DNA from: Calliopum simillimum
Lineage: Eukaryota; Arthropoda; Insecta; Diptera; Lauxaniidae
NCBI GenBank assembly: GCA_951812925.1
Contig: OX638369.1
Span: forward strand, 18,195,329 to 18,259,328
Reading direction: 5' to 3'
DNA length: 64,000 bases
A model generated the notes under the pieces. It was not told where the DNA came from and searched no databases. It saw only the letters and a list, made by a program, of their open reading frames with translations. Of this stretch, positions 47,548-58,449 are shown piece after piece (position 1 is the first letter of the stretch; each line of letters starts with the position of its first letter). The position numbers and the translations under genes are program-made.

Positions 47548-48471
47548 AATAATTCTCTCATATCACTTTATTATGATGTTTCGAATAAAAATACTACATA
47601 ACGAAAAAGACCATGCGATGATAAATGCTATTACGAAAAATCCGGTCGGTTCTATTCCTAGAAGACTGAATGTGGTATTTAAGACTAAAGGAAAACAAAT
47701 CAAAAATTAATCGGTAATATAAAGCTAGTTTTTGTTATTATATTAATATCTGTTTACTTTTTTTTTTGACCCATAAAAACTGGTAATTTTATAATTTTGG
47801 TGAACTATTTCTGGTTTTGTTTTGGTTTTGTTTTCTCTTTATGTTTAGTTCAACTCTCCATAAATGACTGCTGAGTTATGCATTATTCATTTTTATTTAA
47901 AATGGATCGCTTTGTTGCAACTAGATTTTGAAACTTTGGAAGTAAAGTGTTCACTTTATTTTGACACTCATTGTATAATTGTAAAATTGATTTTAATCTT
48001 ACAACTTTTTAATGATTCTTTGTTCAAAATGATACAGCTTGTACTTATATTTAAATTTTTTATTTCGGTAAAAATTAACAAAGTCATAATTTTTTAAAGT
48101 TTCATGACTAACTAAATTTTTTAAATATGTAAAAAACACTTTTTTTAAAATAAAATTATTGATAGTAAATTTGTAACAAGGTATGTATAAATTTATTTTT
48201 TTTTTTTAATGTAAGTGTCTATCAATTTTGATTATTTTTTTGAAAATAATTTTTCTATTCAATTCTGTTTAAATACACGTTAAGTTTAGAGTAGAGAACG
48301 TATTACTTCTTAAGATAACCCGATTTTTCGAACATAAAGATTTGGTTCGATTTACTTGATGCATTATTTACATTATTTAATTTGTGAATCTGACGAATAA
48401 TACCGCATATTCGTATAAGATGCAATTTTTAACTAATGAAACTAGAGTTTTTACCAACCAGTTTACTTACC
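47548..48471. other. TEP gene 1 intron 1, exon 1-proximal part
   Basis: 'atgatgtttcgaat' and 'gcgatgataaatg' blocks match gene 2 intron 1 (57450-57530), so this is ancestral intron. The remainder is AT-rich with no gene. Confidence 0.5.
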
Positions 48472-48606
48472 CTTCGCCGTCAACGCTGGCAAATATCACA
48501 ATATTGATAAAACAAAACGCGAAATAAAAGTTTCTTAACATATTTTGTAGATAAAACAGACTCTGAATAAAAAAAACAAAAGTTTTATTCTAAGCTACTA
48601 GATATC

Positions 48607-48641
48607 ACATCCCATCAAGCAGACAGTTGAGATGGTACTGA
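48607..48641 (-). promoter_or_regulatory. TEP gene 1 core promoter (Inr + DPE)
   Basis: On the minus strand the initiator TCAGT (A at 48639) is followed by GGATGT at +28 to +33 (48607-48612), matching the RGWYV consensus of the downstream promoter element. The start codon follows 97 bases later. No TATA box was seen. The intergenic space to the stop of gene 2 is under 300 bases. Confidence 0.5.
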
Positions 48642-48845
48642 TTGATATTATCGCTCAAACAGCATTCAATGCTTTTGTATAGAAATTAAACAAAACGTGG
48701 ATCACCATGTTATTCAACAAACTCATTTGATAATAAAAATTATACTTATACGTTGAATTTCACATTTCCGCATATGCATAGTTATGTCCTACACTTGGAG
48801 TAGATTTTCCAATAAATATTCTCTCATATTAATATTATTATTATT

Positions 48846-48851
48846 TTTATT
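48846..48851 (-). terminator. Poly(A) signal AATAAA of TEP gene 2
   Basis: Minus-strand AATAAA 75 bases after the stop codon, in a block conserved with gene 3 (58284-58289). Confidence 0.6.
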
Positions 48852-48925
48852 GACAACTTCATGACATATGCACATATGCTTTTCGAACTATCGAAACCAT
48901 AACGCATAATTTACAAAACCTCTCG

Positions 48926-51900
48926 TTATACATCAAAAGTAGTTCCACCAGAATTATTCAACTGTTTGGTATCTTCGCAACCATTCGCACAATCCGCACC
49001 CTCGCATATTTCACAAAGTGATGATTTAATATCATAAAACTCTGTTGCCCTACGTTCCTTATCGTAATAATCATATATGACTACCGGAACGGGCTTTTGC
49101 TTTGCAATATCATGCATTTTGGTTGCTTCAATTGAAATGCATTTTTCTTGATCAACTTCCAGACTACTCAAGTAGATTATAGCAACTGTATCCAATTTTT
49201 TTGTTTCTGTAAACAAAATGGTTTTAAAATCTCTTATTCCATCAAGTTCTTCTCTGCCGATGGTAAAACCGGATGGTAAATTAACTTCAATGACGATCAT
49301 ATTGGTTTTATTTTCATCACCACCCACATCAGTGGGCACAAATTTAGCGCATATATCGATGGGAAGTAGTTTTGGTGGTGCATTTTCTCTAGTGCTCACA
49401 CGTAAACCGAAACTTTGTTCAGGCTCCTTGTCAATAGTATTGTATTTATAAGATAGTTGTACCAGAGATGAGCTATTACCCTTTGCAGTAAATGTAACTT
49501 TACGCGTGTTCTTTGGTAGCTACAAATATAAAAACATTAATTTAAAGCAGATCGCATATATTCAATTTTATATGTGAGTTCTTACCTCATGTGTATTAAG
49601 CACCATTAAGTTCTCTGGTATAATCTTTATAGTTCCCTTATCTTCGACACCAATGCCTTCACACATATAATCGATATTCACTGCGCCAGTACGTGTGAGA
49701 CCTGTTCTCTCTGCAAATTTAATCAGCGCTTGTAAGCCAACTACTGTATCCTGTGTCGAAGTGAATCCTCCATTGCTATTACGCTGCATCGTTAGCCATT
49801 TGATTATTGGCAACGCATCTTCCGTGGGTCCTTTCTCAAGCATTGCCAGCAAAATGTATGAGGTGATCTCAATGTCGCTGCTTTTGAATGCGTGTGTTTG
49901 CCGTTTCTGTCTTCGAGTATCAATAGACCACCAGGTTAAACCATTTTGATTCCTTGCATTTTGTTTAAGTTTGGTCAACACTTCATCAGCCAATGGATGA
50001 TTGTCTTTTTGTAGTACCAACGCGGTAATAGACAATGAATACGTGTCATCTGTATCATCAAAATTTCGAACCAAATATCCTATGCCTCTATTGATGTGCA
50101 TTTCATATTTCGTAGAATTTTCCTAAGAAGAAAAAAGTTTTAATTTCTACTTTAACTCTTTGTAAGATAATAAAAATCACAATAACAAGAACTATAAATT
50201 CTCCAAGACTATTCAATTGAACGGCGCTTTGAATAAAACATTATGCCAAACCAGGGTTCATCAGATTTTCGTTTCGTAGATTGCTGTTTTTAGTAATTTT
50301 TTAACACAATATTGCGGGAACTATGCAAAATAATTTCGAATTATGTATATACCTAAATGTCTTAAAACATTTACCCTATTTTCAAAAAATGCTAACAGTA
50401 CAAAGGCCGTCAGACTCATGTCGTTCAAGTGCGGAAACGCCAAAAGACGACCAAACTCTGCAAAGTTACCACTTGTCGTCTGTTTTGCCGCTAAAAACTC
50501 AAAGGATTGCAAAATGATTTCGTCATCGATGTCGATAAATTCCGAAGCCTGTTGAAATGAACGCGCAACATAAGCAGTAAGCCATGTACTGCCAGTTATA
50601 GTGTTATCATCGGACTCATATGATCTGTCACTAAAGTCTGATCCACCATAAGCACTATAAGATCCATCGGAATGGCGAAAGCTCAATTCACGTTGAAAAC
50701 CGATTTTCAAAATATTTCGCGCTGTTTTTGTGACATTCGGCATTTTTTCATCAACGGTCTGTAAAGGGAAGTTTTCATCAAATAAACATACATGACTTAA
50801 TCACACAAAATCTTCAGTTACCTGCAAGTACTTCAAAATTAATATGCTTGGCACAAAATTGATCATATTCTGTTCGCCATAACCGACTGGCAAGCGCACT
50901 AAATCCTCAATATGTTTTATTGAAATGCCCACCAAATTACCGATCGCTGATAGCTCTATATGCTCAGAATTGGGCACGGCATTTGCAGGGACATCGAATA
51001 AAAGTGTTTCAGTTTGCTCAGGATTTTTGCTTAAGTTAATGAAAAAAGCCCGATTTTGGTATTGTGTTACACCGTCGGATTCTACTTTTAATTTCATGTG
51101 CACGCTATCTCCAGCCAATGCAGTGAGAGCAGTTACTTTAAGTGTTAAAATGCCAATAATTTTCGGTCGAATTAAAAAGGATACACTTCCTGCACTATTT
51201 TCTGGAATAGAAATGCGCTTAAAATCTTTGACTTTATTCAAAGTGCGCTCTTCAATTTCATTGGCAGCTTCAACAAAATCGAATTCATTATCAGAATTAT
51301 CCAGTGTCACTTCCGTGTATATGGCTCTGCTCATATAGTTAAAAACTATTACGGGAATTGAAATAACCTCACCTTAAAAAGTTGGTAAGGGAATAAGTTA
51401 TACGTTTATCACTTTTAAGGTGAATTCGTACACACCTTGTTTTACGGAGAACGGTAAGTTGATGCTGATGAAAAATGGCTTGAACACCTGTATCTTTATT
51501 GGATTTTTTGTAAGTGCAAAACCAGTGTTTGAGTTCATTGAAAAGCCAGTTATGACCCAGGATGTTATTGTGTCCGGAATCTTTCTGGTAAAACTGAAAT
51601 GCGTTTGATTTGTTCTAAAATATAAAAGAAAAATAATTAATATTTTGATTTTGAATAAAATAAAATTTGTAAATATTTACATATAATAGGTAGATGATTC
51701 TACTCAAAAAGGAAGGAAAATGCATTATTTTCTTAAAAAAAAAGAGAAATTAATGGGCATGATACTTCCCATAAGCTTTCAAAATGATGAAGTGCAAGTA
51801 TCACACCTCCCGACGAAATTCAGCTTTTGGTTTTACAAATGAAAAAAAGCAATTTAGTCTGAAAGTATGGCTAAAAATAATTTATACGTGTCTTCCGGAT

Positions 51901-54900
51901 TTTCTGGATCAGATCGAAATTTTTTTTAATTGGTCTTCGAAATTTTGTATACATGTTTTGAGTCGACACATTAAATTTTACGATCCTTACATCTGAGGTA
52001 TATCATGTCTTCTGTAGTCTTATGGAAAATGTTAAGGGGAATATTTTTGTAGAAAACCATAATCCCCACAAATGGGTAATTTTTGACAATTTTTCAAAAA
52101 ATCAATAAAAACCTCACACATTTCAAGTGAATTAAATTTTTTAAGGTATTATTCTTAAGTTTAAAGCATTTCCTGACTTCGGTGACCCGCATTACCCATT
52201 TTTATTTTTATTTTTTTCTTTTGGGAAAAAGGTGTCAAACAGACCCACAAAAACAGGATATAATGGGCTAATGTAACTTAAAAACTGTTTCTAATATGAT
52301 TTAGTTATGAACTTGGGACAACAAGTTTCAGCCTTTTTTACTCCTTTCATTAATTTTTGTTTTTTGTTGCTGTCCTTTCAGAGAGAAAATATAATTACAT
52401 TTTATGAGAACGGTGTATAAATAGTATATAGAGTTTAATATTAATAGAACGAGTTCATCACGAAACCACACAAAACCTCCTTACATAATTACAGCGAAAA
52501 AAATTTAAATTCTTCGGTATCATTTAGTTAAAATCTTTCATTCGATGTTTCTCATTTTTTTTAAATGCAACTAATATTGTTTTTATGACTAAAGCTGTAG
52601 CAAATAATACTTACATGTTGAAATTTTCAAAAATCCAAGTCTCTGGAAAACGTTTCCGCGGTACAGGAAAGTATGCAGCACCATGAGGAGACACGTAATG
52701 AATTTGTTTTGCTATTAGAAATCGTAATTGAATAGCAAATGAACATAGATGCTTACATAAAATTCCATATATGTGACTTACAAGACCATGGAAAATGTGC
52801 ATTTGTCATTGATACTAAGCCAGATATTTTTCCCGGATAACGACCTGATCCAGGAATTTGAGGTGTGTCGGTGTCATAGCGAAGTAAGTCATTAAAAATG
52901 TCATTTCCGTCTAAATCGTGTTTGGTTCCATAGAGCAACACACTTTGGTCAATACCTAGAAGACCAACATATGAATATGGATCTGTTGTCAAATGGAATT
53001 CAATATCATCCCCTGGACTTGCTTCAGCAGTTGTTGTTATCTCAAGCTATAAATGAATATAGTTTTATTTTAAAAAGAACGAGAGTGGAAAACTCAACTG
53101 ACGGTATTTTCGAAATCTCTTTCGAACGTTATAGTAATCTCTTCAAAGCGTAGATTGTCATTATAGACGTACTGAACGAAAATACTGGCTTCAGGTATCA
53201 TATCAAGTGTTGTTATCAACTTGATGACATATGATTGACTGTCATTTGGTACTTCCACGCGTTTATTTTTGATAATATTACCACGCGCAACGAGAATGTA
53301 AACAAAATAGTCAATTGGCTCAGTCCATACGACTTCAATGAGAAGTTCTTTCTTTAATTGGGGCCTAAGGAAGAAGTCAATAATAAATTGAAACGTAAAT
53401 ATATTGTATCATTACTGCACAGTGGGCTCCTACGTATTTTGAGTTTGACTTTATTGACGACAAAATCGAGGTATGGGGATGTGTTTGTACTCATTTCAGG
53501 ATTATAAAACTGCTTCAAGTAAAATCGGAGCTGATAGGTTTTGAAAGTTACAGCCAGTTACATGGTTTTTTATTTTCTACTGTACAAAAAAGTTTAAATC
53601 AAAATGTCATGGATTCAAAACGAAATCACGTAAAATTATTCGTGAGGAGTGATGGAATCTAAAAAACAGGGTTCTGAAATCAAACCATTGGTAGTTCTTT
53701 GCAATTTTGTAAAGGAACGGGGTTTTTTGCAAATTGTCCCAAAACCTTTAAAAATAACAAGAAATTAAGACAAAAATTGTCATTTATAATGGATTTGCCA
53801 AATCTAAATCTGAATTCTGTCTCAGAATTGCTCTATGGCATATAGTTTTTGAGATATTCTAACATATAAAAAAACTAATGACGATTTTTCGTAATTTTTG
53901 ATGTTACATAATAAGACCAGATAATTGTAAGTCATAAAACCTGATACAGAAGATGAAAGATCCATTCTTTTTCTTTAAAATTCGATTTGAATTATATCAG
54001 TATCTGTTGTTTTTTTCAAAATATCTTAACCTTAAAAGTTGAAAAAGGGCTAAAAATAGGTTTTTGGCTAAATTTGGGGTTAAATATAGGACGAATGAAA
54101 TTGTTTTGCTATTTTATATTAATTGCATTGTTTAGTACTATTCTTAGTCGTCACAAAGAGTTACAAAATGAGCTCGTATTATTTTCCATTACAAAGCTAT
54201 GATCATTTTAAAAAGGCATAACATTTACATTTTCAGGTAAATTTGTATGAGAGCCCCGCTAGTAGGTTGAGATAAGAGCCGGACATTTTAGAAACAAATG
54301 TTGAGGAGAGGAAAATGTAAGGAGTTGCTTATCAGTTTTTCCTTTATAGCGAACTAATTTATTATTTACTGCACAGTATAAAAGAAAAAAAACATGTAAT
54401 TGGTTGTAACTTACGAAACCGATCAGCTCCGATTTTACTTGAAGCAGTTTTATAATCCTGAAATGTGTGCAAACACATCCCCATACCCCGATTTTGTCGT
54501 CAACAAAGTCAAACTCAAAACACGTAGGAGCCCACTGTGACTGGAAGGAACTTACTTTCCTGTTTTTAAAATTAACTGAAATCTTTCCGGCTGCTGACCG
54601 TCAACTTTCATCTCCTCAGGATAAATATAACTCAATAAACTATTGGTTCCAAGGTACTTTGCGTAAACTGATCCGCCGTTCATCTCTTGCAGCACAAAAT
54701 TAAATGTTGCCATACCACTTTGATTAAACATGCTGTAAAACACCAAGTCGTTGATGCTTAACTCCACGGCATTCATGTTATCATATACTGGTGAACCATC
54801 AAATCTTTTACCAATCACAATGTATTTTGCAAGTTTGCCAGGTTGGTATTTAGCTTTTCCTTTGAGCGCTGTCATTTCGATATTGTCCTTATGCAAAAAA

Positions 54901-57900
54901 AAGTATTTTGATGCCGCATTTTGCTTTTTGCCAGAAAGTTCATCTTCCAAATAAGCCATAACATTATAATAACCATAATAATATATAGGTTTATCTAGTA
55001 TCAGTTCAGAATTGGGAAGATCCTTCCAAATATTGAATTCAACATGTCCTCTTCCATCAACGAAAAATGTTTTCTGCAATGGATATCGAAATCACTTATG
55101 AAATATTACAGATCAAGAAAATAGTACGAAATAATGGCTAAGAAATTCTAATTGCATCAATTTCCTTGGAATTACCTATATTTATTGGTCAAGAAAATCA
55201 TTTGTAAGTACATAAAAATACGTATTTTATAGAGAAACGAAATAAAGCCCAAATTTTTGGGTGTTATTTCCAAAATGACTATCGTCCAAATTTATATGAA
55301 AATAGTTTGGGCGTTATTTTGTTTTTGTTTTTGGGGTTATTTTATTGGGCATAATTTCCTAACGTCGGAAAAGTATATATGGGTCATTTCACCGGATCAC
55401 CTGTAAGCCCAAAATTTGGGTTGCTGGATCTTGACGCTCGAGATATCAAAATATTCGTCTGGAAAAGTGCTTTCAAAAAATTGCTGGCGGAATTCAAAAT
55501 TCAAAATGGCGGCCAGAAGGTGGAAAAAAAAAACCATAATGCAAAAATGGCTTTCAGAAAAAAAAAAAAAAATTAGCAACTTTTGGGTCGTTTCTTAACA
55601 GCTGGTGTGACTGGATGACAAAATCCATTATGACCGTTCCAATACTGCGGTCAAAAATTTAATATACATTGAAGACTTTTCTTAAACATAAACTAATTAG
55701 TACCAAACTTCATGTAAATAGTTGGGTTTAAAAAATTCAAGATGGCAGGTCCAAGATGGCAGACAAAATTTTCAAAAATCGACCGATATTCCAGGAATTT
55801 AATATATTTGGGTCTTTTGGGTCGCTGATCATGAAACCGAGGCTAAATTTAAAAATTCAAGATGGCAGATCCAAGATGGCAGACAAAAATCAACCGATTT
55901 CCCAGAAATTTGGTATATGAGGGTTTTTTGGTTTTCTATTTTATATATAAAACTAAACGCGTTTAACTTATGTTTATGGGAGGTGCCATACTCACTTTTA
56001 ATATTTTCCCAACTTTCATGGTGGAAATTTCATTGGCTTTCCCTTAGTGTTTCGACGTTATCAACAACAATCGAGTTTCTCTATTGTTTTTAAAATTTTT
56101 GAACAATATTACGTATTTTTCACGATTATTTAGGTTTTTTTCGAATTTTGCTTCTTTTTAGTATTAACATCACACAATTAAATTTTTTTTCTTCTAAAAT
56201 TTATGCGTTGAAAAAACTTTTAACACTTACATTTGAGGAATAGCCAACGCCTTTATAATTATTTTGAATCGATACAGTTGCCTTGCCTTTAACTGGTTTG
56301 CCAAATGTAAATCTGAGAAAAGACAGGTGAGAAGTTATTATTCAAAAGGGCTTATATCATAATAGTATCATAATATTAATTGCCTGTTACTTTGTTATAA
56401 GTAAATAAAATTGGGTTCTTTTTTCACGAAAAGTTTACCAGATGGCTTGAAATTAATTACATTTAATTAAAAAAGTCAAATTAATCCACTAATCGATTAT
56501 TATGCAAATAATGTGTATGACATTACTTTTGCCTCGTTTTGGTTATAAGCCCTTTTGAAAAAACACTCCTCAGGTTTCATTTATTTCACTCAAATAAAGT
56601 AAATGTTTTATTTCATTACTTACTTTGATTTTACAGTTATTGTTATGAATTCGTCTGATATAGGAACATTTTCTGGTACATCCACAAATACTTCAAAACT
56701 TGGTAGGTCATATTTGATTACGCCAAATTTTTTTTCTTGAAGCATATTTTCACCATCGAATACTGAAATACGCCACCAATCTCGCATAGAATGTTCGGAA
56801 AGTTGAAAATTTCCAGTATAGACGCCATGTGTCAAATTAATATTTTTCCATTGTTGTACTGGATTTTCATCACCATTCTAATAATGATAATTTTTTGAAT
56901 CAATTTGCTTTGCACAAAATTATCTAAACTCACCTTAATTACAATTGTCATTGGAGTTTTTAAATGCTCAGGATGCGTTTTCTGATTTAAAAACAAAACA
57001 CGAAACTGCACTAAATCTCCTGGCTTATAAATTGGCTTATCCATCTGGATATAGACCAATGGATTGTAGGACGCAAAATTTAAATTTGTAGAATTCTCAA
57101 ATAAAATACCGGAAACACCTTTTACTGATAAGCGATAGTCATCTCGCTCTAGTTTTGACATTTCGAACTCAACATTTTCTGTGGACATTGGCAGTATACT
57201 AACAGTTTTTGATATTTTATATGTCGAACTGTATACAGCAACTTCAATTTCACAAGGCTCTTCAGCCTGATGCACAGTTATGGCTACATTGTAATTAAAA
57301 TATGGGTGTAATGTTCCAGGCGCAATGACGGTATAGATGCTGAAATAAAAATTATTGCTTAGATACATGTCTAATTTGACATAAGATATAGACGACTTTA
57401 GTCGTAACACAGTAGTCACCAAAGTAGCAAAAAATTCTGTCGTATCATGATGTATGATGTTTCGAATTAAATATACGACATGAAGTACAAGCCGTCGTAG
57501 TCGCTGTATGTATGTATGAATGCGATGATAAATGGGATGTTTTGTATATTCAGAGTAGCTTGGTATTCACACTGAAATTTTACTCATGAGCGCATGTAAA
57601 AAATCTTTTTCAAACCAAATACTAAGAAACTGTGAATAAACCAATTATTTGCTCCCACTGAACTCCAGTTTTGCAACTGAAGTCTGGCTAAAAAATAGCT
57701 TCATGATCAAATGGGCTAGCAATTATTGAAGATGAAAAGTTATGTATGTTATTGCAAACGAAATTGTGGAATTTAACACCGATTTGCCAATGTACTTCCA
57801 TATATATATACTATATTCATATAAGATGCAACCTTTTACAGATTAAATTAAAATTTATACTATAAAAAAGCAACCAGTTTACTTACCCTTCGCCTCCAGC

Positions 57901-57957
57901 ACTGGCAAATATCACAATATTAATAAAACAAAACGCGGAACAAAAGTTTCTTAACAT
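48926..57957 (-). CDS. TEP gene 2: thioester-containing protein (thioester Cys lost), complete
   Basis: Exons: 57887-57957, 56934-57339, 56624-56877, 56231-56312, 54556-55073, 53103-53364, 52782-53046, 52615-52711, 51436-51614, 50822-51372, 50375-50758, 49586-50122, 48926-49519. All introns are GT-AG, phases match, and 4200 bases give 1399 residues, the usual TEP size. In order: signal peptide (~1-20, 'INIVIFASA'), macroglobulin domains MG1-MG6, bait exon (620-652, ending 'PRKRFPETWIFENFN'), MG7 ('DTITSWVITGFS'), CUB/thioester domain (712-1202), receptor-binding domain, and the C-terminal Cys-rich tail 'CEICEGADCANGC' typical of insect TEPs. Tyr876 replaces the thioester Cys. It is probably a secreted haemolymph protein of immunity or protease capture that does not bind targets covalently. 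Related to fly Tep genes; the exact orthologue is not assigned. Confidence 0.92.
50870..50884 (-). other. TEP gene 2 thioester site, Cys replaced by Tyr
   Basis: GYGEQ with TAT at 50879-50881 (residue 876). The surrounding 'LPVGYGEQNMINFVPS' is otherwise that of a normal TEP thioester loop. Confidence 0.92.
52615..52711 (-). other. TEP gene 2 exon 8 (variable bait exon)
   Basis: A 97-base exon. The first ~16 residues (KQIHYVSPHGAAYFP) differ wholly from those of genes 1 and 3, while the following VPRKRFPETWIFENFN is shared. In alpha-2-macroglobulins and TEPs this is the protease-sensitive bait or hypervariable region. Confidence 0.8.
53420..54537. mobile_element. hAT-like element in intron 5 of TEP gene 2
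   Basis: Inverted ends begin CAGTGGGCTCCTACG and match for about 145 bases. The flanks TTACTGCA (53412-53419) and TGACTGGA (54538-54545) fit a worn 8-base duplication. Gene 1 intron 5 is only 65 bases and lacks it. It ends 18 bases from the exon 5 boundary without touching the splice donor. No transposase was recognised. Confidence 0.7.
55074..56230. other. TEP gene 2 intron 4
   Basis: AT-rich. 55730-56230 aligns with gene 1 intron 4. 'aagatggcaggtccaagatg' blocks recur as short repeats. No gene. Confidence 0.5.
56325..56570. mobile_element. MITE in intron 3 of TEP gene 2
   Basis: Both ends carry 'ttcaaaagggcttata' in inverse orientation with a 'gagaagt/gaggagt' outer part. The gene 1 intron reads straight from 'gagaaaa' to 'gtttcatttatttcac' without it. 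Exact ends are uncertain. Confidence 0.55.
57340..57886. other. TEP gene 2 intron 1
   Basis: 547 bases, without the insertions found in gene 1. It is the reference for the ancestral intron. Confidence 0.7.
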
Positions 57958-58024
57958 ATTTTGTAGATACTACAGAGTCTGAATCAAGAAAACAAGTTTT
58001 GTTCTATACTATGTATTAAATCTA

Positions 58025-58059
58025 ACATCCCATCAAGCAGACAGTTGAGACGGTACTGA
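58025..58059 (-). promoter_or_regulatory. TEP gene 2 core promoter (Inr + DPE)
   Basis: Initiator TCAGT with A at 58057, GGATGT at +28 to +33 (58025-58030), ATG 100 bases downstream. The block differs from gene 1 at one position. Confidence 0.5.
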
Positions 58060-58283
58060 TTGAGATTATTGCGCAAACAGCATTCAATGCTTTTGTATAG
58101 AAATCAAACAAAACGTGGATACCCTTGGTTATTCTCTATAATGTCATTTGTTCGATAATGCCAATTGAAAGTACCAAGCAAAACGCTGAATTTCAAATTT
58201 ACGCACATACATAACTAAGTCAAACACTTAGAGTATATATTCCAATAAAAACTTACTTCTCTTATATTAATATTATTATTATT

Positions 58284-58289
58284 TTTATT
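58284..58289 (-). terminator. Poly(A) signal AATAAA of TEP gene 3
   Basis: Minus-strand AATAAA 161 bases after the stop at 58450-58452, in a 'taatattattattatt' context shared with gene 2. Confidence 0.55.
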
Positions 58290-58449
58290 GACAAATTCAT
58301 GAGGTATGCACATACATTTGTGTAGTCACTCTCTTTTCATACTATCAAAATCATAATACCCTTCTTTTAATTATAGCTTTAGGGCTTTCCAGTTTATTGC
58401 AACTGATGATGGTAATTATATAATTCTAAATAATTCACAAAATCTGTCG

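Larger units (their letters stand above)
14403..48542 (-). pseudogene. TEP gene 1: thioester-containing protein, 3'-truncated
   Basis: Exons (minus strand): 48472-48542, 37212-37617, 36902-37155, 34925-35006, 31450-31970, 31123-31384, 30797-31061, 30630-30726, 15441-15619, 14831-15381, 14403-14771. All junctions are GT-AG and the frame stays open for 1018 codons. It has a signal peptide, macroglobulin domains, a bait exon, CUB and the first part of the thioester domain. TEP homology in exon 11 stops at about 14446. The frame then adds about a dozen residues from the satellite array before a stop at 14403. The rest of the thioester domain and the receptor-binding domain are missing, so a folded complement-like protein is unlikely. 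Introns 1 and 8 are 10.9 and 15.0 kb because of transposons. A misassembly at the satellite is the main alternative to a true truncation. Confidence 0.8.
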
